Below are positions 19,427-27,869 of a stretch of 64,000 nt of DNA, in pieces. Source of the stretch: Bacteroides fragilis NCTC 9343 (lineage in GTDB: Bacteria; Bacteroidota; Bacteroidia; Bacteroidales; Bacteroidaceae); the NCBI RefSeq assembly GCF_000025985.1, contig NC_003228.3, forward strand, positions 1,302,001 to 1,366,000. Direction: 5' to 3'. The first letter of the stretch is position 1. The number at the start of each line of letters is the position of its first letter. The translations under genes and the position numbers were made by a program. Below the pieces are notes generated by a model. That model was not told the DNA's origin and ran no database searches. It saw nothing but the letters and a program-made list of their open reading frames with translations.

Positions 19427-20311
19427 TTATTCCGTGTAAATCATCTTTTTAGTCATCCCTCCGTCAATCGTGATGTTTTCACCGTTGATAAAGTCATTTC
19501 CTTCTTCACAAAGGAATCTACACATGCGGGCTATATCTTCCGGTTTACCGACTCTTCTTGAAGGGTGTTGCGCATGGTCCTCCGGACGGAGACGATCGTA
19601 GTCATGGGTTTGTATCCAGCCCGGCGCAATAGAATTGACTGTGATATGGAATTGGGCAAGTGACAAGGCTAACGCGTGTGTCAGTGAATAGATTCCCCCT
19701 TTAGAAGCTGCATATCCCTCGCTGCCGGATTCACTCATTAAATACCTGGTAGAGCAGATATTGATGATTCTTCCGTACGGATTGGATGTTGTTTGCGATT
19801 GACGGTGGATAGCTATGAAGCGTGAAGTAATAAATACCGGGCGTAGATTAATGGATAGAATCCTGTCGAAATCTTCTATGCTTGTTTCAGTGATAGGAGA
19901 GAAGTCACTGATACCTGCGTTATTGATTAAGATATCAATGTCATCCCATTCCTCAATGATGGATTGCATGCAGTGTTCAAGCATATCCTTGTCGCTTATG
20001 TCAACTTGATGAAAAATGGCTCCTGTTTCTTCTGCAGTACGTTTTCCTGCTATTCCGTCTTTGTCGCAAAATGCCACCCGATACCCACTTTTACAGAATA
20101 TTTCTACAATGGCTTTACCAATTCCATTGGCTCCTCCCGTAACAAATACTCTTTTATAATGATGGGGCTCTGTTGTCGTTTGGCCCGGTTGTTCAGTTCT
20201 AGCAGGGTGAGTGATCCCCGTTTTCTTTTTGCCATATTTGCGTGCTTTTTCCCAAGCCGCTTTTCTGGCTTCATATTGCTCGTATTGTCTTTCGATATAA
20301 TTGTCTGCCAT
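19427..20311 (-). CDS. short-chain dehydrogenase/reductase
   Basis: An NAD(P)-dependent oxidoreductase of the classical SDR type. The cofactor loop VTGGANGIGKAI (TGxxxGIG), the NNAG motif (ILINNAGIS) and the catalytic YxxxK (GYAASKGG) with its preceding Ser are all present, and the end GENITIDGGMTKKM is typical. The first ~45 residues before the Rossmann fold are charged (MADNYIERQYEQYEARKAAW), as in Bacteroides homologues, so I start at 20311; an ATG 11 codons upstream at 20344 is possible. Substrate unknown. It ends toward the shared terminator. Confidence 0.87.
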   Translation of the reverse strand: MADNYIERQYEQYEARKAAWEKARKYGKKKTGITHPARTEQPGQTTTEPHHYKRVFVTGGANGIGKAIVEIFCKSGYRVAFCDKDGIAGKRTAEETGAIFHQVDISDKDMLEHCMQSIIEEWDDIDILINNAGISDFSPITETSIEDFDRILSINLRPVFITSRFIAIHRQSQTTSNPYGRIINICSTRYLMSESGSEGYAASKGGIYSLTHALALSLAQFHITVNSIAPGWIQTHDYDRLRPEDHAQHPSRRVGKPEDIARMCRFLCEEGNDFINGENITIDGGMTKKMIYTE

Positions 20312-20462
20312 AATATTTAGGTATTCAAATTGGGTATAAGGCAATGATTCTTAGGTTGTTTACTTGCCGATGCAAGCATATTAGACCAGTTGATTACCAA
20401 TAGTTTGAAACTTAAATGGTAGGAAAGTCTGATTTTGCCCTTTTTTCTGCGCTGAATTTTTG

Positions 20463-20470
20463 CAAAGATA
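20463..20470 (-). promoter_or_regulatory. -7 box of the SDR gene
   Basis: TATCTTTG on the minus strand, a good TAnnTTTG match, about 150 bp upstream of the SDR start. Possible TTG/TTTG -33 boxes lie at 16 and 24 bp rather than the preferred 19-21 bp. Confidence 0.45.
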
Positions 20471-20550
20471 ATGCGTTTTTCCGGTACAAGAAAACAAATG
20501 AAAAGACTTTGATAAAAAAGGCGATTTCTGGAGCTAATTTTTCCTTTTTC

Positions 20551-21140
20551 GATGCAGAAAATGTTTTGTATTATTTTTGACTTGTAATAAATTGATATTT
20601 AATATATTATGTTTTTGTGAAATGCTTCGGGGACAAACTGGGGAGAAAAATTTGCTATCCAAAAGATAAAAAGAGCAAATATAAGGTCTATCCCTTGATG
20701 TTTTTTAGGCCAATTTTTTTGTCCCTCGGAAAGAAAAACAATCCCGTTCTCATCATATGATGATATTCGAAGCACACTGCAAATATAATAAAGTTTAGTC
20801 TGTTTTTTGTATATCTCTTCAAGTTCTAAACTAAATGGCTTTTATAAGCTCCCAAAGCCATACCTATTTTTCTTTTGGCCAGCAAAATTGTTAAAGGAGA
20901 CATTACTTTGTCCTTTCAGTTCTGTCTCTTTTCACCAGTCGTTGTCTGGGCTATGTGCTTTGGCGGCATATCCTCGGTTTTACCTTTCCCTGTTTTAGCC
21001 TTCTTCTTCCTTCCTCCATTATTCCGCATATCCCTTTCGGGCTACCTGATGTGAATTGTGTGGCAAAGGTATTTGTCACGCCTTTCTTGTCTGCAAGGTC
21101 ATAGCCTTTGAGTTCACAACCAAATCTTCACCTTCTGCTA
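20551..21140 (+). repeat. long direct repeat, copy 1 (left border of 21-kb island)
   Basis: About 590 bp that recur in the same orientation at 42114-42701, differing at about 30 scattered positions by eye. It starts at GATGCA and ends near CACCTTCTGCT. Inside are GGGGACAAACTGGGG-type motifs, a minus-strand TATATTTG box near 20775, and a 37-codon minus-strand frame conserved in both copies. Copy 2 leads directly into conjugative-transposon-type genes, so the repeat is probably part of such an element. Bases 20345-20550 and 21141-21442 on either side show no gene I can support; a 65-codon minus-strand frame at 21128-21325 is a weak candidate. Confidence 0.9.
20916..21029 (-). CDS. possible basic 37-aa peptide in repeat copy 1
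   Basis: Starts MRNNGGRKKKAKTGKGK and is rich in Lys and Gly. The same frame exists in copy 2 at 42479-42592 with one Arg/Ser change and a synonymous CAG/CAA change at a Gln codon, weak evidence for selection on the protein. Purines (GAAAGGGAT) precede the ATG. I do not recognise it. Confidence 0.28.
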   Translation of the reverse strand: MRNNGGRKKKAKTGKGKTEDMPPKHIAQTTTGEKRQN

Positions 21141-21442
21141 TGCAAAGATATGAAGACTAAAACGGCTGGTAATATAGAATCGCGTAGATGCTTATGTACA
21201 ACCTCTGTTTTTACAAGTACACAGAATGTAGGGATAAATGCAAGTTGCTGTATCTCATTGTTTTGCATATACGTGTTGTACTGCATCTTTCCAGCCTTTT
21301 GCAAAATATCTGCTATCAGATACAACGCACTGAGTGATAGGGCGTTTCCGCATGGATGTTACAGAATGTTTGTTGAATCCAAAGATTGTGGCTTTCTTGG
21401 AATTTCTTTGGTATCATTATGTTTTCTGTGCGAAAAGATATG

Positions 21443-21532
21443 ATTCGTTGGAAAAAGTGTGCTATTAAAGGTGGTATTCGCTAGAAAAAATGTGTGTTCT
21501 ATGGCATATTCGCTGGAAAAAATGTAACTTTA
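21443..21532 (+). promoter_or_regulatory. three direct repeats at ~33-bp spacing on the promoter of the DUF4143 ATPase
   Basis: ATTCGTTGGAAAAAGTGT (21443), ATTCGCTAGAAAAAATGT (21476) and ATTCGCTGGAAAAAATGT (21508) start 33 and 32 bp apart. The third ends on TAACTTTA (21525-21532), a one-off match to the -7 box TAnnTTTG, and the ATG follows at 21557. The same architecture with a different sequence precedes the second intact DUF4143 ATPase at 46.5 kb. Face-of-helix spacing of three turns suggests an operator for a cooperative regulator, possibly the ATPase itself (inference). Confidence 0.75.
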
Positions 21533-21556
21533 CAACCGAAAGAATAAGATTTAATT

Positions 21557-22951
21557 ATGCTTAAGAGAAAAATAGAAACATTTTTAGCCAAGTGGAAGAA
21601 GTCTGAAGACAGAAAGCCACTTGTGATAAAAGGCATCCGCCAATGTGGGAAGACATATATTGTCCAAAAATTCGCAAAGGAGAACTACGAGAGTGTGGTT
21701 TATATGAACTTCATTCTCGAACCCGACAAGAAGTCTGCTTTTACTGGCAATATAGATGTTGATACTATCATTCTCAACCTCTCTGCTTTGATTCAAGGCA
21801 GTCGTTTCATCAATGGGAAAACGTGCATTATCCTTGATGAGATTCAGGAATGTAAGGAGGCAAGGACAGCCTTGAAGTCATTTCATATAGACGGTCGCTT
21901 TGATGTCATTGCCACAGGCTCTCTTTTAGGCGTGAAAGGATACGATAAGAGTAAGAAGAAAAAGGAAGAGGAGGAAGGGCAAGATTCTGTTCCCGTAGGA
22001 TATGAGACCGTGATTGATATGTATCCATTGGACTTTGAGGAATTTTTATGGGCAAACGGAATTAGCGATATGGTTATTGATTCCGTCAAATCCTGTTTTG
22101 AGAACGAAAGTACTGTTCCTGATGGGATTCATAAGGCAATGATGGAACTCTTGTACAGATATGTCATTGTCGGCGGTCTCCCGGAAGTAGTGAACTGTTT
22201 CCTTGAAACTAAGAATATTGAACTTATATATAAGGTGCAGCGCAACCTTATAGCTGAATACGAAGAGGATATGGTTAAATATGCGGATGATCCAGACAAA
22301 CCTCGTATCCGCGAATGTTTTGAGTCTATCCCAAAACAATTAGCTAAAGAGAACAAGAAATTCCAGTATTCTGTAGTCAAGAAAGGTGGACGGGCCTCAC
22401 AATATATAGGTAGCATTCAATGGTTGGAGGATGCAGGAATAGTACGTAGATGCTATAACACGCAGATTACGGAACTGCCATTAGAGGGTAATTCCATCAA
22501 AGGCAGTTTCAAGGTGTACACCACAGATATAGGTATCCTTATGGCAATGTTGGATTATGGTACTCAGGCAGATATTTTAAAGGGTAATCTTCTTGGATAC
22601 AAGGGAGCAATCTTCGAGAATCTCATGGCTGATTTTTTATGTAAGTCCGGGCAAAAGTTATACTATTTTCATAAGGATAGCGGCCTTGAATTGGACTTCT
22701 TGGTAAGATTCAAGGGTGAATGCGTTATACTTGAAGTAAAGGCAAAGACCGGTAAGGCAAAAAGCATGACTACGGTTCTTAAGAACAAGGATGTATATTA
22801 TGTCAACAACGCAATCAAGCTCGGCCAATACAATGTAGGATGTGAGGGGGATATATTGACCATTCCGTTGTACATGGGATTCCTTGTTGAAGACAAACTT
22901 GCGGACGTTATCATTCCTGATGTTGATGTGAGTCTATTGACTACTATTTGA
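21557..22951 (+). CDS. AAA ATPase with DUF4143 domain (AAA_14 family), copy 1
   Basis: A 464-residue P-loop ATPase. Walker A is in GIRQCGKTYIVQ (about 25-36), Walker B in CIILDEIQECKEA (about 91-103), and sensor 1 in VIATGSLLG. The C-terminal half is DUF4143, with a PD-(D/E)xK-like strand pair (LELDFLVRF..CVILEVKAK) that resembles nuclease folds. Members are common in mobile and accessory regions of Bacteroidetes; their function is unproven. It is the first gene after the left long repeat and is followed after 11 bp by the 208-residue gene. Expression probably depends on the three upstream repeats. Confidence 0.88.
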   Translation: MLKRKIETFLAKWKKSEDRKPLVIKGIRQCGKTYIVQKFAKENYESVVYMNFILEPDKKSAFTGNIDVDTIILNLSALIQGSRFINGKTCIILDEIQECKEARTALKSFHIDGRFDVIATGSLLGVKGYDKSKKKKEEEEGQDSVPVGYETVIDMYPLDFEEFLWANGISDMVIDSVKSCFENESTVPDGIHKAMMELLYRYVIVGGLPEVVNCFLETKNIELIYKVQRNLIAEYEEDMVKYADDPDKPRIRECFESIPKQLAKENKKFQYSVVKKGGRASQYIGSIQWLEDAGIVRRCYNTQITELPLEGNSIKGSFKVYTTDIGILMAMLDYGTQADILKGNLLGYKGAIFENLMADFLCKSGQKLYYFHKDSGLELDFLVRFKGECVILEVKAKTGKAKSMTTVLKNKDVYYVNNAIKLGQYNVGCEGDILTIPLYMGFLVEDKLADVIIPDVDVSLLTTI

Positions 22952-22962
22952 TTTTATAGATT

Positions 22963-23589
22963 ATGGCAAAACAGATATTAGTTGGAATCAAAAAACAGAG
23001 TTTGAATGAGGTGGCTCACTACCTTATGATATACTTCCCATACAATGAGGAGATGTGTAGCTATGCCAATGATTGGCTTGGAGAACTATATGAAAACAAG
23101 TATCCTTTGGTTTCTAAAGGGATGTGGTCAGGCATAATTGATTTGAAAACTCATAAACTTCTTGATTGGAAGCCGGAATATGGAGATTTATATTTTCAAG
23201 CCAAGGTATGTGATAGCGGAACCTATATCTTGCTTGACAAAGACAAAAAGGTGATATGTAAAATTGCAGATTATGTACCCAATGGTTTAATTCCGGAGGC
23301 GGCTGATTGTGGGGATTATATCCGTCTAAGAATCAAGCATGACGGTATGATAGAAAATTGGATCGAGAAGCCGGACTTTTCCGATTTTATAGAAGATTCT
23401 GAAACCGTTGAGAAAATTGATACGAGCATTGAAGAAGAAACCATACTTGATATCAAAGTAGAGTTCACTTATAGCCAGCTGATGGCAAATTTGCTTCGTC
23501 TTCCTAAATATTTACAGATGGAGATAGGTAAAACGTTGATTGCTAATGCGTCAGAAGGGTTTGAAAAGGATGTAATTGGGCAGAAATAA
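22963..23589 (+). CDS. uncharacterised 208-aa protein
   Basis: Soluble, acidic, 208 residues, no recognised motif. The first ~130 residues are rich in beta strands and aromatic positions (SKGMWSGIIDLKTHKLLDW), and the last ~55 look helical. It starts 11 bp after the DUF4143 ATPase stop and 65 bp before the DUF262 gene, so it may belong to a three-gene unit with them (inference from spacing only). Confidence 0.72.
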   Translation: MAKQILVGIKKQSLNEVAHYLMIYFPYNEEMCSYANDWLGELYENKYPLVSKGMWSGIIDLKTHKLLDWKPEYGDLYFQAKVCDSGTYILLDKDKKVICKIADYVPNGLIPEAADCGDYIRLRIKHDGMIENWIEKPDFSDFIEDSETVEKIDTSIEEETILDIKVEFTYSQLMANLLRLPKYLQMEIGKTLIANASEGFEKDVIGQK

Positions 23590-23654
23590 ACATAGGTGAA
23601 AATTCCCAATGTGTATGATTATTTGTAAAATAAAACAAAGTAAAGTATAACATC

Positions 23655-25487
23655 ATGATACAAAGCGTTAATAAATATCATATCTACGAGATTCTTTCAT
23701 CAGATGGTAATTTCTACTATACCATTCCAAAGTATCAACGTGAATACACGTGGAGTTATCGTGAATGGGAAGCTCTTTACGATGACATCAGTGAAAACAA
23801 CGATGAGTATTTCATAGGGTCTATCATATGCATTCCTTTGGGAGATACCATCAATCCTTATTTGGAGGTGATAGATGGTCAGCAGCGACTGACCACCATA
23901 AGCCTATTCCTAACTGCTATCTACACTCGCTTAAAGGAACATCTAGACTATTTGAGCGAAGATGACGGCGACGTGCTGCCGTCATTAAGGAAGTCGCTGA
24001 AAAGCAAAAATTCTCCGAACGAAATGAAATTGGTACCACAGGTGCAGAACTTCAATAAGGATGACTATGATTACCTATTGAACGAGGTGGGTTTGCGAAA
24101 AGCTACTGCACCAAAGCACGCTTATTACCCCATGAGAAAAATTGCTCGCTGCTACACCTATTTCTTAAAGCGTCTCGATAAAGAGATGGAGGGTATGGAT
24201 GGTGATAATGCTGTCAATTTCTTGTTGGGCAAGTATAATAAAGTGAAGCAAGCTATGCTGGTTAAGATAGAGGTTTCTACCCATTCTGACGCTTACGTGT
24301 TGTTCGAATCACTGAACAACCGAGGAACACCATTGACTGCGATTGATCTGATGAAGAATCTTATTATGGCACGGGCGGAGAGTAACAATCTGACTATTGA
24401 TGACTGCTTCAACCGTTGGCAGATGTTGCTCGGCAACCTATCCGATGACTATGGGATACAGGAACGTTTTTTTCGTCACTATTATAATGCCTTCAAACAT
24501 CGTTTGAATGAGCCTTTCCAAAGTGATAACGACCGCAAGAAAGACCCATTGGGTGTCGTGGCCACTCGCTCTAATTTGCTAAATATATTCGAGAACCTTA
24601 TCAATAAAGATTTACCATCTTTTCTTGATGATATTTTGCATTGTGGACAAATTTATTCTTGGCTCATTCTACAAGATTCTGCAGAAACGACCTATCGTAA
24701 AGCTCTGGAAGACCTTGACCATATCCAAGGTGCACCTTCTTATCTTCTTCTCATGTACTTGATGAGGAATAAGAAAGAACTTGCTATTACGGAGAATCAA
24801 ATCAATCTGTTCACCAGATTACTTTCCAAGTATTTTGTTCGCAGAAATATTACGGACTATCCGAATACACGTGATTTGACGCGGATTTTTATGGATATTA
24901 TCAGTAAAATAGAAGAGTCGAACTCTGTTGGAAACGATGTAATGACACTGATTATAGATATGCTGAGTACGCCTGCCAATTGTGCTTCAGATGAACAATT
25001 TCGCCGCAGTTTGGAGGGCGATGTATATAAAGATAATGTAGGTGCAACGCGCTACATACTTTGTAAACTCGCAGAGTCTGCCATGACACAGGAGACATGG
25101 ACTGATTTATGGAGGCGCACTGATAAAAAGGTGTTCGTATGGACTATCGAACACATCTTCCCCGAAGGGGAAAATATTCCACAATGTTGGGTGGATATGA
25201 TTGCTAATGGCGATAAGAATTTGGCCCAAAAGTATCTGGAAGAATACACCCACAAAATTGGAAACCTTACCATTACGGGCTATAATAGTACACTTGGCAA
25301 CAAGTCATTTGAAGAAAAACGCGACCGAAAGAGTAAGGACGGAAAACGCTTTATAGGTTATAAGAACGGGCTTGAAATAAATCGTGAGATAGCTACTAAA
25401 GATATATGGACGATTGAGGATATTAAGGCTCGTACCACTGACTTGGTGAATAAGTTGATAGAAATCTATGAATTTCCAGGGAAATAG
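23655..25487 (+). CDS. DUF262/DUF1524 protein, GmrSD-like (type IV restriction-like)
   Basis: A 610-residue protein. The N-terminal DUF262 (ParB/sulfiredoxin-like) domain has IPKYQREYTW, EYFIGSIICI and VIDGQQRLTT, the GmrS NTP-binding signature. The C-terminal DUF1524 is an HNH-type nuclease: TIEHIFPEG, then HKIGNLTITGYNSTLGN and FEEKR. Single-chain GmrSD proteins restrict DNA bearing modified cytosines such as glucosylated hydroxymethylcytosine; homologues such as BrxU do similar work. Both halves look intact. It sits downstream of the ATPase and 208-residue genes in the repeat-bracketed island. Confidence 0.9.
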   Translation: MIQSVNKYHIYEILSSDGNFYYTIPKYQREYTWSYREWEALYDDISENNDEYFIGSIICIPLGDTINPYLEVIDGQQRLTTISLFLTAIYTRLKEHLDYLSEDDGDVLPSLRKSLKSKNSPNEMKLVPQVQNFNKDDYDYLLNEVGLRKATAPKHAYYPMRKIARCYTYFLKRLDKEMEGMDGDNAVNFLLGKYNKVKQAMLVKIEVSTHSDAYVLFESLNNRGTPLTAIDLMKNLIMARAESNNLTIDDCFNRWQMLLGNLSDDYGIQERFFRHYYNAFKHRLNEPFQSDNDRKKDPLGVVATRSNLLNIFENLINKDLPSFLDDILHCGQIYSWLILQDSAETTYRKALEDLDHIQGAPSYLLLMYLMRNKKELAITENQINLFTRLLSKYFVRRNITDYPNTRDLTRIFMDIISKIEESNSVGNDVMTLIIDMLSTPANCASDEQFRRSLEGDVYKDNVGATRYILCKLAESAMTQETWTDLWRRTDKKVFVWTIEHIFPEGENIPQCWVDMIANGDKNLAQKYLEEYTHKIGNLTITGYNSTLGNKSFEEKRDRKSKDGKRFIGYKNGLEINREIATKDIWTIEDIKARTTDLVNKLIEIYEFPGK

Positions 25488-25736
25488 ACGACTCATAGTT
25501 GTAAAATATCATTAAATGTATGGTAGTGTAAAATAAAGCTTGGCGCAGTTTTCAATTAGTATCTACACCCATACTGATATAATGTCATATATTTGTACCA
25601 ACTTTGTACCCGAAAAGGTACAAAGAGATTCTATGCCATCAAACTGAATAACATTTAAAAGTATAAAATTCTATGGATATATTAAGTCTTACCAAAGTAA
25701 CATCATTGTTCATCCTAACTTTAATAGAAAGAGACG

Positions 25737-26012
25737 ATGGACAAAAGAAACAAACTTTGGAGACGCCAGCAAATGGCACGTGTGTTTAAGGCTCGCATGA
25801 TTCTTTACGCCGCTTATGGTCGTTGCATCATTCGTGAGGATGGAAGCTATTATGAACATCCTCATTGGTTTGAATTAGCAAAAGAAAAATGGACGCAAGT
25901 TTACAAAACTACAGGTACTCCGTGTAGCTGTTGGATGTGTAGAGGATTTGAATATGATCGCAAGGAGTATAAGGAAGAGACTCGGCGGATTATTTGGGAA
26001 TCAATGGAATGA
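25737..26012 (+). CDS. conserved small protein with CSCWMC motif
   Basis: A 91-residue basic protein. A Cys cluster, PCSCWMCRG at about 63-71, might bind metal, and it is flanked by Tyr/Arg/Glu-rich helices (FEYDRKEYKEETRRIIWESM). I have seen similar small proteins in Bacteroides genomes but know no function. The gene stands alone, with 250 bp upstream that contain no clear promoter and a purine stretch (AGAAAGAGACG) just before the ATG. Confidence 0.7.
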   Translation: MDKRNKLWRRQQMARVFKARMILYAAYGRCIIREDGSYYEHPHWFELAKEKWTQVYKTTGTPCSCWMCRGFEYDRKEYKEETRRIIWESME

Positions 26013-26150
26013 GCTAAATGATAAGGAACTGAATCTGTGCATTAATTGCATGGGTGCAGTTTTTATTATGTGCAGCATATAGGCAAAGAAGTTACGTGTA
26101 TTTTTTTCAGAAAGTAATATGTGATATAGAATTTAATTGCTAATTTTGCA

Positions 26151-26158
26151 CCAATTCT
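26151..26158 (+). promoter_or_regulatory. -7 box of a short transcription unit
   Basis: TAATTTTG matches TAnnTTTG. Transcription would begin near 26165, shortly before the 43-codon frame at 26180 and about 200 bp before a hairpin terminator. The -33 region is poor. Confidence 0.5.
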
Positions 26159-26179
26159 GAAACGATATAAAAACTAACA

Positions 26180-26311
26180 ATGCAGAGAAATAGAATGAAC
26201 ATATTATCGAAGGTCACAATTTGGGGTAACAAACGCCCTGAATCTGTGTCGTGTGTTCATGTCTTTGGCATTGAACCTTGTATTATAAATACTTTCCAAC
26301 GAAGAACATAG
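26180..26311 (+). CDS. possible 43-aa peptide or the body of a small RNA
   Basis: An ATG frame of 43 codons (starts MQRNRMNILSKVTIWGNK) that fills the space between a -7 box and an intrinsic terminator in an otherwise empty 490-bp gap. The amino-acid composition is ordinary. Whether the product is the peptide or the ~230-nt RNA cannot be settled by eye; no known RNA family is recognised. Confidence 0.4.
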   Translation: MQRNRMNILSKVTIWGNKRPESVSCVHVFGIEPCIINTFQRRT

Positions 26312-26353
26312 CATGGTGTAGTTTATTCTACCCCTGATTGAAAATATAAACTG

Positions 26354-26395
26354 AATAGTTGGAGAGTTTTACCGAACTTTTCAACTATTTTGTTT
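26354..26395 (+). terminator. intrinsic terminator of the short unit
   Basis: AATAGTTG (26354-26361) pairs with CAACTATT (26382-26389), extended inward by GAGAGTT/AACTTTT with G-U pairs around a TTACCG loop, and followed by TTGTTTT. It ends the small unit at 26.2 kb and precedes the phosphoesterase operon. Confidence 0.75.
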
Positions 26396-26504
26396 TATAC
26401 CCATTTGTGACAGTCATCTTACGATGCTTTTCTGTCATTTCCGTCTGATGGGTGATTGGCAAACAGATTATTAACGTGCAGTGATGCACATAAATTGAGA
26501 AGAG

Positions 26505-27089
26505 ATGAATTGTAAATTTGAAGGCAGCAAGGTGTTCTTTACATCTGATACTCACTTTTATCACGGAAATATCATTCGTTTCTGCAACAGACCTTTTAAG
26601 GATGTGGGAATGATGAATGAAACGATTATTTCCAATTGGAATAATACAGTTGGCTTGGACGATATTGTTTTTCACTTGGGTGATTTCTGTCTTGGCGGTT
26701 CAGCCGAATGGACTAAAATACTTGATAGATTGAACGGCAAGATATATCTGATTCTCGGCAACCACGATTTGAAGAACTTGAGACAGGGGTATGTCGATAG
26801 ATTTGAGCATTTGGCTATGCAGATGCACATAGAGGTGAACAAGCAGAAGATATATTTGAATCACTATCCGTTTCTATGCTTTGATGGCGGATATAAAGAT
26901 GTATGGCAACTGTTCGGTCATGTGCATACAAGGAATAATAACACCGGAATTGATGCCACACGACTTCAACACCTCTATCCGACACAGTATGATGTCGGGG
27001 TTGATAACAACAACTTTATGCCAGTTTCATTTGCACAGGTGAAGACAATTATTGAAAAACAGATTAAACAATCAAAAATGGAAGAGTAA
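26505..27089 (+). CDS. calcineurin-like metallophosphoesterase (194 aa)
   Basis: A compact binuclear metallophosphoesterase. The five family blocks are present in order: SDTHFYHGN, LGDFCLGG, LILGNHD, a His in YLNHYPFL, and FGHVHT. Short proteins of this kind hydrolyse phosphodiesters in nucleotides or nucleic acid. Its stop overlaps the start of the next phosphoesterase by one base (TAATG), so the pair is translationally coupled. The physiological substrate is unknown. Confidence 0.9.
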   Translation: MNCKFEGSKVFFTSDTHFYHGNIIRFCNRPFKDVGMMNETIISNWNNTVGLDDIVFHLGDFCLGGSAEWTKILDRLNGKIYLILGNHDLKNLRQGYVDRFEHLAMQMHIEVNKQKIYLNHYPFLCFDGGYKDVWQLFGHVHTRNNNTGIDATRLQHLYPTQYDVGVDNNNFMPVSFAQVKTIIEKQIKQSKMEE

Positions 27090-27856
27090 TGAAGATACAA
27101 TATATGAGCGATTTACATCTGGAGTTCGGGGAGAATAGCAGATATTTAAAGCATAATGAATTACCTGCTACCGGTGATATGCTGGTTTTGGCTGGAGATA
27201 TATTCTATCTTAGGGATAGGATTGCTCCTATGGTGAAATTTTGGAAATGGGCTTCAGATAATTACAAGCAGGTTCTGATAGTTCCAGGTAATCACGAATA
27301 TTACAATTATTCAGACGTGATGGAACGAGGGCTGCAATGGAAGTGGATGTTCCGGAAGAATGTAGGGTACTATCAGAATCAAGTAATCCGTATCGATGAT
27401 ACCGACTTTGTTCTGAGTACGCTATGGTCGCGGATTAACCCGAATGACAAGTATTTCGTGTGGAAAGGTATGAACGACTTTCGCCAAATCAAGTTTGACG
27501 GAAAATTACTACAGGTGGAGGAGTTCAATCGGATGCACGAAATCTGTATGGATTTTATCCAGAAAAGCGTCGAAGAGAGTACAGCGAGTCATATTGTGGT
27601 GGTTACTCATCATTTGCCTACTTTTAAGGTGGTTGCGCCACAACACAAGAACTCCGTACTGAACAGTGCATTTGCCAGCGAATATGGGAGTTGGATTGCC
27701 CACAGCCGGATAGATGCTTGGATTTATGGACACTCGCATAGCAATATCGACACAAAAATTGGTAGCACTAGGGTAATCTGTAACCAGATGGGATATGTTT
27801 TTGCGAATGAGCACCTTGTGAATGGATTTAATCCGGAAAAGTATGTTGAAATTTAA
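27089..27856 (+). CDS. calcineurin-like metallophosphoesterase (255 aa)
   Basis: A second, different phosphoesterase, with MSDLHLEF, VLAGDIFYL, VPGNHEYY, VVTHHLPT and YGHSHSNID as metal-binding blocks. It overlaps the first by one base. The N-terminal third of this gene and the short stretch before it are duplicated at 57.99-58.29 kb, where the copy is cut off after codon 86. The next gene starts 14 bp downstream, giving a three-gene operon that I cannot match to a known defence system. Confidence 0.9.
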   Translation: MKIQYMSDLHLEFGENSRYLKHNELPATGDMLVLAGDIFYLRDRIAPMVKFWKWASDNYKQVLIVPGNHEYYNYSDVMERGLQWKWMFRKNVGYYQNQVIRIDDTDFVLSTLWSRINPNDKYFVWKGMNDFRQIKFDGKLLQVEEFNRMHEICMDFIQKSVEESTASHIVVVTHHLPTFKVVAPQHKNSVLNSAFASEYGSWIAHSRIDAWIYGHSHSNIDTKIGSTRVICNQMGYVFANEHLVNGFNPEKYVEI

Positions 27857-27869
27857 TAAACATAAAGCA

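Noticed and set aside
20551..21140. Insertion sequence or group II intron
   Set aside because: No transposase or reverse transcriptase frame, no terminal inverted repeats and no domain V-like hairpin in either copy.
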